Assembly: GCA_005281725.1 (NCBI GenBank)
Contig: SSBO01000002.1
Span: 1,261,266-1,325,265 of the forward strand
DNA length: 64,000 bases
Source: Wuchereria bancrofti
Lineage: Eukaryota > Nematoda > Chromadorea > Rhabditida > Onchocercidae
Direction of reading: 5' to 3'
This document shows, in pieces, positions 17,301 to 32,000 of the stretch; position 1 is the stretch's first letter; the number at the start of each line of letters is the position of its first letter. The position numbers and the translations under genes were made by a program. The notes beneath the pieces are model-generated. The model saw only the letters and a list, made by a program, of their open reading frames with translations. It made no database searches and had not been told where the DNA came from.

Positions 17301-20300
17301 CATTTTAATAATGCATATATTGCTAACAGTTAATTAATTAATATATATACAAAATAAACACTTATGCAAATTTGAAATTTTTTGAATTATTTTAAAATTT
17401 CTTAAAATTTTATTTTATTTTAAAATTTCATTGAAATTTCTAACAATTTAATTGTGATTTCTTTACATACTTTTTACCGATTTATTTTGTCGTTTTATGC
17501 ACTAACGTTTGTTTCATTTCCTGAATTACAATCATTTTCTAAATATTTTCCTTTTTTTCGTACTTGCAAAATATTCAATTGTTAATTTGAAATTTCTGAA
17601 AAATTTAGTGTAATATGTTATTTCTCACCTTTTGTAATTCTAACACAATTTCATTGACCTATCGATTACTTACCTATCTTTGAGGATATTGGCCAAAATA
17701 TTTTTCTTAAACGTAAGCCTATTGAAATCGCTAACATTATAATCACCGTTATCACTAGCTGATTAGAATCGCTATCATTAAATCCCCGTGTTATTAGATT
17801 TAATAATTTATACACAAACATTACTGTAAGCTAAAATTCTTCTTTGTGTTTATTATTTTAAATAAAGTTATAAACAAAGTTCCGTATGTTATAAACAAAT
17901 TTCCCGAAGTTGTAAAATTCTCGAGAAATACTCTTTGCAGTGCAAATTATGTTTCAAAAGTTGTAAATAAGTTTGAAATTTAGATAAGAAAGAGAATTAG
18001 CAGTAAAAATAATAAAAAGTTCTATGTAATGTGTGCTTTCTAAGACAAAGTCTGACAATGCAATGAAAAATAAAAAGGTAAGCCTTTGAAGAACAAACAT
18101 GAAAGGTAGTTGCATTAAAAGAGAGCAATCAAAATAGAAAGGCCATAAATTTGCATAAGGAAAAAGGATTTTTCAATTTTTCGATTTAGAAATGAAATGA
18201 ACTTTAAACTTTTTAGTATTCATTGAGAAAGGAAAGTTTCGTCCTCGTTGTACCTAAAAATATGGGAGAAAAAGATTGGAATGTGAAAGACGACTTGAAT
18301 AAATGAAATTCAACACTTCCAGTATGGAAATCCTTCGATATTTCGAAATGCAAAAGTAGCCAAAATGTTCCTTTGACCCATAATAACATTCCGATTTTTA
18401 TTTTTTTAATGTTTCAAAGGATAATGATTTGTTAGTGTTTGGAAAATCATTTTATTGAGTGCCACTTAACATCCTTTGTGACAAATGTTGCTAAGCTTTA
18501 CAAGTAACTAGGCCATTACTTGTGGATAAGTAAACTGAGCACAAGGTTATGAATGCCATTTAAAAATTATTAGTGAATCTAAAAGAAAGAAGTGGAACAG
18601 ACGTAATAAGCCAAGTTAAGGACGTGATACATATATATATGCTAATTTGTTCAAAGTGTCCCATGGCAATCAACTACTTATGCTAATAAGTGTATAGACA
18701 GACCGTCAAGGTCATTTGACTCATTTCGTTTTCATAAATCACTTCCAATGCCTCAAATAAATATCACTAAACAATGTGGCATATTTACTTTCATATGTAA
18801 ATCTTACTAAAATTTGAAAATGAATGCTTTTAAAATAATTCAAATAAGAAATGATAAGAGAAAGAGACAAAATTATTTTATTTCGTAAAGCTTAAAGATC
18901 TGGTTACTTAGCAATATAACAATTAATTCAAAGTAAGAATTGGTTGCAACTGAAATGAACCATGAAATTAATCCTTCTTAAGAAATGATGCTAAATCAAA
19001 AGTCATAAAACGAGCCCTAAAAACTAAAGACGATATAAAAACATTTAGTCCACATTGTTCGTATTCATGAATACAACTACAATGGATGAAATTTAAATTG
19101 AAATGGTTTGAAAATTAGATTTTACCTTTAATAAGCACAACTGGTCATTTGGTCAGTTTATTCGTCACAGCAACAACTTTAACAATATGATAATATCGTA
19201 GTGAAAGCAAATTAAGCCAAGAGATGAGATCAAAACAGAATGTCTTATTTACATGAGAAAATTTATGTTTGTGATATAATAGTAGAGACAGCAGCCTATG
19301 ATGATTTATGTCTTGGCTTGGCCTATTTTTTGCACTCTTTATAGTTTCTTGTTTAAATTGAAAACAAGGAGAGAAAAGTTATTTGCATAAAATTAACAGC
19401 TTCTGCTAGATAAGCTGCAAAAAGCTGAAATTTGGCAGTGAAATTGAAAATAGTTACATCTTCAATCTATCAGATACTATCCACTGGGACATTGCTTTTT
19501 TTTTATTACCCTTTTTCCTTTCTTTTCTTTTTAATGACTTTCTAAAATTTAAAAGTTATCTTTTCTTTTGTTAGTTAAAGTTACAATTTTGTGAAATGAT
19601 AGAAAGAAGGAAGGAAAGAAATTCTTTCGTTTTTTTATGCATCGTTTAAATTGTATAATTTGCTTCATCAAATGTTTAATACTATGTAATTTTAGTTTTT
19701 CTCTCCTTTTTCTTAAATTTCTCTAAATTATAACTTTAACTGAGTGATATATTCTATTTGTTTACTCAGTTCCGTAAATATCTTAAATGAAAATAAATAA
19801 TGAATTTTTTTTTTGTGTTTATTAGCTTAATGCAAAATAAACTAATGTAATTTTGGAATTATTCAAAATTCTTTGAGCTTCATTTAACAATTATATCAGC
19901 CAAACATTAAATCGAGTTGAATAAATTGTATTCATTTCCTGACATCTTTTGCATTTTTCATGATATGGTATGGTGGGTTGACACAATTTAATCTTATTTT
20001 TTAATACTTTTTTGAGAACTTTGGTTAAGGGATGGATGAGCTTAGGACAGTAGCAGGTGCTAATCCTTGATCTAAATCAAATAAAAAAGTCGGGAAAGCT
20101 AGTTACAGTTCAATGTAAGAAGTAAACAAAATGGTAAGTAAGTAAATAAACTAATAAGCAATCCTAATGATGGATACAGTATATAGAAGAACCAACAAAC
20201 AAATCAACGATGAATGTATCGGTAAATATTTTCGAGAAGTGAAAATACTGTCAGTCAAAAATCTCATCGCATCCAAAATTATTTAAAATGCATAATCAGT

Positions 20301-23300
20301 TTTTCTTCCAATCTAAAGTTTTAGTGGGATTCAATTTTACTAAAATTTTATGTGCTTTAGGGCTTAATTTTTCTTTTTTACTTTTCCTCTTTATTTAAAG
20401 TTTTACATTTTTTAAAGCGTAAAACTATAAGAAATGAGAAACTCAAATTTTCACTCGTTTATTATCTTATTTCATTAAGAAAATGAAGAAACAACTGTTT
20501 TATCTTTTTGGTTGGAAATGAATTTAACTGAAAAATATGTTAAACAATCTGAAATATCCTTTATGCGCGCCGATTTTTTCTTCCCAATGAAGAAACTATT
20601 TTAAACTCGATTTTAATTGCTTTTATTTTTTAAGGTCTTTACTGAACTGGAAAATATTTTATGCTTCTATTTTCAAACAAAATTTTGTAAATTCTTAAAG
20701 TAATACGCTAAATCCAAATGAACTCTTCTTCTCTCTCAACATATTTTATCATTTAGCTTAAATTATTTGCAATTATATCACACAGTTCGTTATAAAATCT
20801 GAGAAATACATTTATTCAATGGCAATAACACAAGCATAAATTTATAAATTAGTTAAAATTTAAGCGAAATTTAATTTGACACCGTACACAGACACACAAT
20901 CACATACATGCACACATAATATTTGAGCGATGAATGCAAGCTAAATGCGCGAAAATCTTAAGAGTAGAGCAATTGTAAAGTAAACATAAAAGGTCATCCC
21001 ATCAACGTTGGCGGTAAGTACAAAGCATGAAGAGGAGTGAAGCATCAGCATCAGTCCATACCTGTGACACACCAGGTAATTGATGTATATTTTTAAGGGC
21101 TACCTGACTTCTTCCCTGTTTGGTTCATTAGAAACAGTTCTAAACTTCTTCCTCGCTCCTCCTTCTCTTTTCCTCCTTTCATGCATTCACTTCAAAGGTA
21201 AATGCAGCTAAGGATGTATGGACAGAAGATGGAAAGTGATGAATTTAATGAGTGGACACTGGATGAGTCTGTGTTATCATAATGACTCATAACGGACATA
21301 CTTTTCCGTCAAATGTCACATAATGCAGTTTCCGCCATGTTTACATGCTCATTTCATAATTTTGATTTCGGTATGACGGCTAATATTGATTGGTATTATA
21401 TTCAGTAATACTTAATGAAGAAGATTTGACCGATGATTAAATCGAGTTTGGATTAGTTTGGAGACAAGCAGATAGATCGAATGATAATGAAAGTTACTAA
21501 TAAGAAGAAACACAGTTAGGGTCGGGTGACAATTCTGATGCAGTGATGTTGACAAGTGAAGATGGTTTGCAGTGATGCGAGCTTGTGGCAGAGATGAGTA
21601 AGTAATGAATGTCTCAGAGTAATAACTTTGTGCATCAATTGCTATCATAAATTTCGATAATAAACGGAAAATTTTTCATTGGCTAATTAGCTTTTCATTT
21701 TGTCTTCCAAAGATTTAAAAAAAAAATGAAAATCAATGATTTTAGCTTTCTTTCTTCATATATTCCACTTGACTATAAACATTTTTATTCACTGATTTAA
21801 AATCTAATCTTTTCAAAATAAAATTTTATATACTTAGAAGAAACGAAACGATGTTGTAAACAAGGAATAAATTCGAAAGATGAAGAATTATTTGATGAAG
21901 AATGAAAACGATTTAAATTTGAAAAATCATTTCTTGTTTAATTTTTCTTATTAAGACTAATAAACAGCACAATGCGCAACTTCTCTTCACTTCCATACAA
22001 ATTTGTCACTGTCCTCTATTCTTCCTTTTCCTTCAAACTTTCTCATAAATTTAATTCACTTCACTATAAAATTTTCAATCTTATTTTCGTAATTTTAGAA
22101 ATTGGCAGATGAATGATTTCTTTGAATTAATGCGAAATAGAGGAAAATTTGAAGATGAATTCAGTAACCAATTGAAAGGACTAAAAAACTTTGCCTTCTT
22201 ACCATTTCCTTTCCTAACCACTCATTATGATAGGACTTGACTTTTTCCGATGAGACCTATTAAATGAAATAAATTGCAAGAATAAAAATAAAGCAATGAC
22301 ATTATTATTGTGACTGAGCATTAAAGTGGAATTAGTCTAACTGTGAAATTATAGGAAATTAATTTGAACTGATATAAGCAATCAGTTCATTCGAAAAAAA
22401 AAGTGATTGGAAGTATCAAAATTGCTTGATTAATTTATTGTTGTAAATAGAAATAATGAAAATTCAAAAAAAAAAAAAAAAATGGAGAAAAGATGCAATT
22501 CTATTGATAATAATATTTCGGTCCTAGCAGCAATCACGACATGTCATCATTGTTGGTCTAATCAAAAAATATGAGCCAGATATTCCAGTGGGATTTGAGA
22601 AGGATAATTCTGATATAAAGGTTTCCTTGACCATTTGCTGTCAAAAAAAATTCCTTCTTTTCATGATCCCAGTCATCTTCTGTCTTTCTGTATTTTTTTC
22701 TTGAAAAAGAAATCCCGAATACCTGATTAAAAAGACAGTTACAACTTTTGAACTCTGTTTTTCACTGTTTATTTAGGATACAAGAAGAAATTCGAAGATA
22801 TCTTTAATAAACAATAAGAATTGAAGTATTTCTTTTTCAAATAGCATTTCTGATTGTAAAATAAAAAATTCAATTTGAAGTAGTACGAAGGAAGAAGTGA
22901 AGAAACTAAACGTCTAACTCAATCAAAACACAATCAATTCTACCTTTATTGCTTTTCATCTCAGAACATCTCATATGCTACTATTACCATTACAAGGTGG
23001 AAGCACTGAAGAGGCACAGGTAATCAATCCGTCTCCATATGCCTTCTATATCCTTAGGTCCTAGGCCCAGTTCTGAAATTGCATTGAGGTGTGAATCCTT
23101 GGGTACGAATCAAATAATGTCCCAGCAGTAATGTGAAATGAAAGGAATTGATTATTTGGAGTATATTAATGGAAGCAAGGATATTCATTTCATGATTTAA
23201 TGTGAGACAGGAAGAGAAAAGAGACAAGTTTGGATCGTTCGGGTAATAAGATTAGCTGGGATGTTTTTTGAGCTTATTACATTAATTCCATCTAGTTCAG

Positions 23301-23456
23301 CAATCTATCAATTCTAAAATCCATAACCCATGTTTATTTGTTTCATTCAACCGGAACTAATTCCTTCTCTTTTTTTTTTCGTTTTCATTTTCCTCTTCAT
23401 TTATTGCAGTTAATCACATAATAATGATATGACATCAATCAGAATCATTACAATGC

Positions 23457-23510
23457 TTCGTTTCGTTTCATTTCGGTTCGGTTCGGTTCGGTTTAGTTTA
23501 GTTTAGTTTA
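23457..23510. repeat. Pentanucleotide repeat, three successive unit types
   Basis: The tract moves from TTTCG units through GGTTC units to TTTAG units without a break, all with 5-base spacing. This looks like one tandem array that has acquired unit variants in blocks. It is non-coding. Confidence 0.85.
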
Positions 23511-26500
23511 ATCTATAGGGAATAGATTACCAGATTTTACCTCTGAATCAAAGTATGAGTCATGCTAGAATTAAGACGATCAGATTGTTTGTAATTATGG
23601 AATAATTCATATTACTCTTATATGTTATCAAATGATTTCTTAGCTTAATGATTGATTATAGTATTTACTTACCTGTGCTAAAATAGCGATTGTAAATTGA
23701 TCTTTGACTGTATGTTACAGTACCAATAGAAACTGGCGATTGGCATGGCTTGGCTAAATAAAGATTTTCGTCTTTCTGAAGCAATAATTTATTTATTAGA
23801 AATAAAAATTACTTGCAGGTATTACTGCATAAATAATCTCACAAATAATTTTACAGTGCACAAGCAAAAGTTACCGTATGCAAAAAAGGTTTTGTTATGC
23901 ACTTTTATTGTAATATATGACACTATGTTTACTGATTTATGTTTTAGATAAATAAATAATTACTTGACTTTCAAATCTTGAACTCGAAGAATGAGCTTAA
24001 CTTTGAATAATCTAAAACAATTCAGTGAGTTAAGCAAAAGGTCACATTTTAAATATTCATTAATGCTATTTCATCAACTTATATGTGATTTTGTTTCAAA
24101 TAAAATTCACTCTGAAATTCCTTTCCTTCCTCTTTAACAATTTCTAATTTAAGTTGTAGTTCTGAATAAGCTATTTGTTAACTTCCATTAGCATCATTAT
24201 TTCCACAATTTTTACTATTTTAATCAAAATTAACAAATTGCATAAAATGCCAAGATTAGATCCATATGCAAATTTCGTTCAATCTATTAACGCTATTTGA
24301 TATTCATAACTGTTTGCTTTTCTCCCCATAACGCTTATATATTTGTAATTGTAATAACTCTAAAAGATTGAAATTCAGAAACTAACAAAATATACGCTAT
24401 ATTTTCATGATTTTAATTCATAAATGACAAAATGAAAAATAAGAAAATAGGACGATTCAATCAATAATATATCAATAGCTTTCAACTTTGATCATATCAT
24501 TACTTCTTTTCCACATGGCACATTCCTATTTATCATTAATAAGTCTCTTGCATTATGCAAATTTTGTGATAACAGTTTTACATCTTCTCTATGTATTTTC
24601 ATCTCATTCAATGTTATTTGTTACTAACATGCAATCACTGTATGTAACTTTAAAATTGGGTAAGAAACGCTTGCGATTAACGTAAATTTAATCGTTCCTA
24701 AAAGGATACGTAATAAAGTCAAATTTAATTTTGATCCATTTCATGTGCAAGTATCTCAAATGAATTGTCATGTTTAAGGAAGCTTAAGTTTAATGAAAAA
24801 TTCATCTTAATGAGTGTCTTTGTCACCAATTGATACAATATAGTATTTCTAATTGATCAACCATTGTCCATCTTTATCACATATAAATCATCCCAAATAA
24901 CTAAACGTAAAATTTTCATTTAATATCTCTCACTTTTTTAGCACAGCACATTTCACGTAAGTGCACGCAGGATGTTTCAGAGAGTTGAAGGGTCTGTGAC
25001 ACATATAAATCATAAGTCATTTATTACCTGGAAGATGTAAATACAGTGTAACTCATGTTACTTTTGTCAGTCTAATATTTCTTCTCGTCGAATTTTCTGC
25101 CACAGTGTATTTTTGTTTATTAATTATTGTCGCATTCCTTAATTTTAAATTTGTCTCTAAACTGTAATCATTGTAAATAACTCATTTAAATAACAGTTTG
25201 TTTCGAATCGTTTCAACACAATCTGATTTGCACTGATAATTTATACTAACTTATCAGAAATATTTCAATTCAATAAAAGATGTGAAAGTTCTCATGTAAC
25301 ATTAAATTTTCACTTCACCTGTTAAAAAAATCCAATGCTGGATCACACTATAATTGTCAATTTCTTAAAATAGTCATAGAAAAAAGAGCGAAGTGTAAAA
25401 TTCACGCATGAATTTAAACTGAACTTCAAAATATAAGTTTCAAATTTGAATTCAGTTTTAATTCCAGTAATGACATCAATCATGGCATATAGCAGCGATA
25501 ATTATATGCTATAAGTTTGATTGTAAATTCTTCAAAAGGAAAAATTGAATTTTTAAAATTTTTGAAATTGAATATTAATTTTGCATGACAATTAAATCTA
25601 AAATACCACTGTCGTTGTGGTCTTTTTAAAATATTTTTGTGCTACAGATTATTTTAAAATTTCTATCCTATTTAACTTTTGAATGAGTCATATTTTTCTA
25701 TTCTATTTGATTTTTCAATGATTCATATTTCTTTTCGTTGCACTGCAAATTGTAATTGTTGCAATAACGAAATGCAATAGCAAAGATAACAAAGTTGTAA
25801 ATTAGACGTATGGTGCGATTTTCTTCCAATTCTGCCAACTTTACACCAATTGCCCAATTGCAATGCCAGATGATAGTTTCCAGAAAGAAATAAACTAATT
25901 TTAATCTGTTAGACTCTTTCACTCGCAGACTCATTAAGATCTGAAATTATTATCACTGCGGTACATCTGGCGCATCAGTTTCTGATGAGATTTCAATGGA
26001 ATGTTTAAAGAATTTAGATATCTTCCAGTACATCAATAAATGATGCATAAAACGATGATTCAAAGATTAGACAATGATTCAGGGGTCAAAGTGGTGATCA
26101 GAGGTCAGATAATTCCAACAGAAGTATTTGTTCAAAAGATTTTATATATTTTTCTCTTTTATGTATATATGAAGACACTTTCTAGTAATGTAAAATTTGT
26201 CTTTATGGTAAGGAAATGTTATGAGTGAATGTTCAATGGAAAATGCAAATTTATTATTGAAAAAAATAAATGCAAGGAATTAGTTGTATCCATAATTTGT
26301 TCCATTTATTTTTTATGTGTTTCTTCATATTAAGCAAAGAGAGATATTGCATCACTAAGGATCATTCTGATAAAAACAAAAAGTTTGAAATTTTATAAGG
26401 AAATGATCTATTTTTTTGAAATTATCACTAAATCAGTACGTAATATTTCGATTTTTTTCCTTTTTTTCGCTCTTTTGCAACATAAAATTCTCAAAATAAA

Positions 26501-26849
26501 AATTTTTTAGTTATTTATTTAAAAGTCAACAATAGAAAAGAGAATTTTTCAACCTAACTCTTTTATTTAAGATAAATTAGTACATTGTTGGAAGAAAAAT
26601 TGTATTTTACGTCGCAAAGTATAGGTAGACATTTGTTAATTATTAAAACTAAATGGGTGCCAAATTTCAAAAATTTATTTTAAAATTTTATCCCTAAGTT
26701 TGAATTTATACAGATGCTTATTTATATAAACAAGAAATTGATTTTGTTTTTATGAAAAAAAAGCTTTTCTTTCTTTTTCCTTCTTCCCTTTTCTCACTTT
26801 TAACATTCATTTCATTTTTCAATTAGTTTTTCCGCTCTGTGAAGTTAAA

Positions 26850-27384
26850 ATGGACGTCAAAGTTCTGTTACCATCGGTTGTCAACGCTAGTATTCCAGCG
26901 GTCCAATCATCTCCCTCGACAACATTCCATCATCCATCGTCGCCTTTTCGTATGACAAACTCAAGAAAGACATTGGGAAATGTAAATTTAAAAATTATTT
27001 CAGATGGAATTAGACTTAAAAAGCATTAAATAGCCTATTCCGCACATCTGAGCCCATCATTGCTTTCCATTTTGCATTAAAATGCCAAGAACTGATCAGC
27101 GACATAAAATTCTCATAACTTCAACGTTAAGCCAAATATTTTATGGGTATTTTAACGAATATAATTTAGCGATTCTTTCCTCATTTCATTATCGTACATT
27201 TCATAAATGAACGGGTCCGAGAATTACTACAAAGTTTGTATTTATGTAAATTAGAAAAGAATTTGTTGGGACTTTTCATTAAGTAATTAACACGATAACA
27301 TGCAATAAACGAGACACTATAAAAATTTTATTATTCTCTTCGTTACAGTGGCATAAACGATCGTTCGGTCACTTCAAAGAGTAA
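26850..27384 (+). CDS. Possible first coding exons of an unidentified gene
   Basis: A GC-rich island in AT-rich DNA. From ATG at 26850 a frame of 44 codons (MDVKVLLPSVVNAS ... SSPFRMTNSRKTLGN) ends at a donor (AAT|GTAAAT, exon end 26981). Next comes an acceptor (cgttacag) and an exon at 27349. In phase this adds WHKRSFGHFKE and then TAA at 27382-27384, a 55-aa product. Another frame of the same second exon stays open further, to a donor near 27415, so the true gene may be longer with a different join. The Ser/Pro/His-rich start would suit the disordered N-terminus of a transcription factor, but no domain is visible. It lies between the two FN3-like genes, on the opposite strand. Confidence 0.3.
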
Positions 27385-29087
27385 CTTTTGCGACAGTTGC
27401 TCATATCTATTGGTGTGAGAATTTGCACACTTCAAATTATATTAAAATGCATATCAAGATCGAGCTAACAACACTTTGGTATGGTATGGTATCAACCGGA
27501 AAAAGCAGAAGAGAGATATCGAATTTTATTCCGAAGTGTATTTTAACCCAGTCCCAGAAATATATTTAAGAAAGTTCAGGCTTATTTTTAGTTGAAAGGA
27601 CCGTAGTTCCCGGCGCAAATCATATCTCATCAAAATCAAAATTTCCAACTCTACCCGAAACGATTGTTTTCTAGAAATACTTTCGATGGTAATGGTAATG
27701 GTAGAGAAATTATCATTTCTACAAGAGTTAATTGTGCTTCTCGAATTTCTTTGAATCACTAAAAATCTTTTACTGAAGATAAGTTATTGTAAAATAAAGA
27801 AGTAAGATTGAGACAGCAACGTACGACCATTATTTCTTTAACCATTAAAAAGATTGTTGAATTATAAAATCTAGCTAGATAAGTTGTAAAAAGAATAAAA
27901 TTGAACATTTAGTAGGAGTTGATAGTTATTATTTAGTAATTTTGAGATTGCAGAAGTAATTTGAGATTGTACGGTCTAGGCAAACAGAAAGAACAATATC
28001 CTGTTTGTCAAATATTTCGGAGAAGGCTTTTAACTTTGTGACAATATTGTCAGCGTTAATAACTAATTGACCTATTGCTTATCGGGATCTTTAAATTCCA
28101 ATTGAACTTTTGAGTTGAAAATTTTAAATTCCTAACAGACCGAAATATATTTCATTGTAAGACATAACAATACAACATGTATTGCTAGCAAACTTAATGT
28201 GCACTTTAACAAAAACTTTGAATAATAAGTTAAGACGACTAGCTGCTAAGGGAATAGAAGTTTGCTATCATAGTACTGCATTAAATTCATAGAATCAAAA
28301 TATTTATTTTAGCCAATTTTTAAAAAGTGCTTCTCGAGACTGCAAAATCCTATTCACAAGTCATTTAGTCTGGAGGAAACTTTTGAACAATGCATAATAT
28401 ATAAGTTTTTAAAGATTTACCTAATTAATTAATGAATAGCAGTAAAGGTTAGAACACTCAAAAGATTGCATTTCAAATATAGAAATGCAATATAGGATTA
28501 AATTGGCATTGGTATGAATAATTGTTATCAAATTTGAAGATGAAATTGAGAAATGGAAATGATAAAAGCAACGTTTTGAGAAAATTTTTTGTGGTAACCA
28601 AAATTCAGTGCGTTTGAAAATCACATATCTGTGAGAAGTGGAATTTTTGAAGGAAGAAATTAACCGTCGCTTAATCTCGATTAATGAATGAGTAAATATC
28701 TGATTTACAAAATGTGCCATTACTAATCGCTGCAATCAAAATTCCCATCTCCGTTGCCTTCTGCATGCACAATCTTCCCACATCACATTAAGATGTGACA
28801 GTCATTTGAGCTCAAATATGATACAAATACAAATGTCATCACACTTCATTGAAAAAGAAAAAAAAAAGATTATTAGCAATTATGTTAAATTAGCCAGCTA
28901 ATTAGGATGTTGCTTTTTTGAATTGTAAAACTGACTTTCTCAATTACAAGAAATGCAAATATATTCAATCAAGCATATTTACGCTAGATTTGAATATGAA
29001 ATTTGTCAAAAGCTGCGCATTCATTTGAGTCACATTATTTAAAATGTTGATTTAAGCAAGTAAATATGAAGGCTGACGGCGACAAGG
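27385..29087. other. Intergenic, nothing firm
   Basis: AT-rich flank downstream of paralogue B. A TCACAT/ATGTGA hairpin of 6 bp lies near 28783-28798. Open frames here start at non-ATG codons and show no splice support. Confidence 0.4.
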
Positions 29088-32000
29088 TCACCTGGTTATG
29101 GAAATAGCATGGAAGACCAGTAAACAAAACAAAAATGTGGAAAATGAGTAATTAAACTTTCTAGATGAAGCAGCTCGTCTATAAGCACTAGCCTCTGCAT
29201 CAAAAGTTGACAACTCATAATCTTTGGTCCTGAGCTTACCTGCAAAAGAATAATTTAGGATTAAGTAGCAGAAAAAAAGTTAGTGAAACTCTGAGATAAT
29301 AAGGATTACCTCAAATCAAATGGTGAATTTGATTTCTCATTAGAATGATTAAGAATTAAATTCATTATTTTATTTTCTCTTTTTTTGCTTTTGTTTATGC
29401 ATGATTTTCTCGTTCATCAATCTTCAACAACTAATTGAATTTAAATTTTAACTATCCAAATTTACTAAGTTCAGCTGTCATTTTTCAGTGTCATTTATCT
29501 TATATTTAAGACAAAGAATGACAGTTATTTATTTCTAAAAAAATAAGTTTTCAACCGAATGTATTGTTTTATGGATTACCAAATGTTTTCATTGCAAGCA
29601 CTACTAAACTCTGCAAATACTTGCTTCTTTCTAAGTAACTCTCAAAGGATTTTTATTAAAATAGTAAGAAATGGGTTAGTTTTCAAATTTTGTAATGCAA
29701 ATTTCAGAAAAAATGCTATAATTTTGCATTAGAATTTCAAAAATTAAAACATGAAGTTCAAAAAATGAATGAAATTACTCACCGAAATAACATTTTTCAA
29801 TAGACATATCACCAATTAACCTTCCCATTGTCGTATATCCGGTCACTAAAGGTTCTTCAATTATGCATAACTTTCCGTAATCCGTATCCTGTTTCAGGAA
29901 TGGGAAAAATACGTCCAAATCGGTAGATTCACGGAAAACGAATGTCTGTGACGCTGGATGCGCCATTGCAGCACTATGCAACGTTGCAGTTAGCCTTAAT
30001 TCGTTATTTTATAACTCAAATATTATCGAATCAAAAAAAAGACAAAAGGTGAAAATAAGTCAAAACTTTAATTATGTGAAAGTGGGAGAAAATTACTGTA
30101 AAATGTGGTAATCTATCAAAGAATTGATGAAAAAAGTAATATAATGAAGCAGAATTATAGTGGTGTGTGTGTGTATGTGTATGTATGTGTGTGTATGTGT
30201 GTGTGTGTGTGTGTGTGTTTATGCTTAACTCAAAATTGTTTTAACAAATAGAGTAGAACTGGTGAAGGTAATCGCAGCAAGGATTTAAGAAGTACATTGC
30301 ATTTCAATTCTGTCAAATTCTTTCATCCTTTTAATGATTATTCAACGAAATGCTTCTTTCAGAGTTATAAATTGGTGACATTAAAGTAGTTGATACTGAC
30401 CAGATAGGTTGGAAAAAATGATAAAACATCAAGAACACCTTAACTAGAGAGTTATCCATGGTAAATTTTATTAAAGTGAAGTGATCGTATCATTTTCAAA
30501 TAAAAATTTCAATATTCCATAAATTTATTTACAGTAAGAAATTATTGTCAGTGACATCTAATTTATTATCGATGAAAAATTGAAATCGGTCTTTATTCTT
30601 TCTTTGCTCTTTTCTTAATTTTCAAAAATTTATTCAATTCTTTCCTCATTCCTTTTTCAAATATTTGGTTAAATTCATTTTCGCTACGCGTTTTGCTTAT
30701 TGATTCAATTTTTTTTTTCTTTTTTGGAGCATTGCTATCCATTTTAACAAATTACAGTCGTAATTGTTAGTGGATGTCGTGAATTTGATGATAAGTAATT
30801 TGAGACACTTACAATTACTACCTCCTAAAATGATGAAATACGATTGAAAATTGGCTAATATATAATGAAATTTTTAAGTGATTATAGCATGTCCATGTTT
30901 ATCATCTAAATATAATGGTTCTGAATAGAAATTATTACCTTTCATGAAAATTATCGCCTTTAACTATCTTTGAGGAATTAATTGCTTTCATGTATGTTTT
31001 ACAAATCAAAAATTTACACTTTTTAAAAGACTTTTTTTCGTAATTTTTCGAATATTTCTAGAGTTATTTATTGAGGTTTTTTTATCCATCAAAAGCCTTA
31101 ATTGGAAAATTGAAATTAAAAAAGGGTGGCATGATTACCTGATTGGAAATTCGACGATTGACCGTATCCGAAATTGCATTGCTGTGGATGAAATATCAAT
31201 GATTTCAACGTCTGTAACACTCGTTTCAGCACTTTTCCCAGACCGATCAAGCGTGCGCAATATTCGGCAATCAGTACCCGTGGATTCGTTGTGTCTATTG
31301 AAATTTTCCCATTCAACGCAAATATAGTACCACTGCCGTTCTCTTAAATCTGATATACTCACCTGAAATGGGTCAAATGTTTTCTTGAAGATAGTAAATT
31401 TTTCGAAAATTTCAAAAGTATACAAGCATGCAAAGACTAATTCAAAATTGAAGGTGTGATACTGTCTGAGCAAAAAATGAAACCTGATCAGGTACTGGTA
31501 TCATTTGGAAAACTCAATGATTCCAGATCTCAAAATATTTGCTTTCCCGTCTTCCTGTCAAATATGAATCCTAAACTAAGTCTTTATAGCAGCTTACTGT
31601 TAACTCCGAATGGCAACAACTTTGTGTCATTGTCTAATAAAAATGAATTTTAGTTGATAAAAATTTATCTGTTTTAAGTAATTATTAAAATTTATGAAAT
31701 TGCTATCTTTTTTATACCGCTCATTTCCCATAAAATCAAGAAATATTTATTGCCCGCATAATCTTTATAGCAATGATACAGACAACGCATATTAATTATA
31801 TTGACGTCTCCTATTTTACTATATAATTATCAGAACGGATCCGTAACTTGCTTGTAGCCATTATGATAATTATAGGTCGGCAAAGCAGACTTTAATTTCC
31901 GGAACGGTCAATGGAATAGTTAAAAGGATCATACCGCTGTGTGATAAAAAAACTCGTCTTTTCTCTTTCTAATATTTCACTTTACACAAAAGAATGTCAC

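Larger units (their letters stand above)
11512..26849. other. Long AT-rich intergenic region between the FN3-like paralogues
   Basis: About 15 kb with A/T runs, CT-rich simple repeats and only short low-complexity open frames. No exon chain, RNA gene or transposon could be supported. A few short GC-richer patches stand out (near 13.89-13.98, 16.18-16.4, 20.99-21.1 and 22.97-23.12 kb). Some end in donor-like GTAAGT sequences, but none links to a neighbour in phase. They may be regulatory elements of the flanking genes. Confidence 0.5.
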
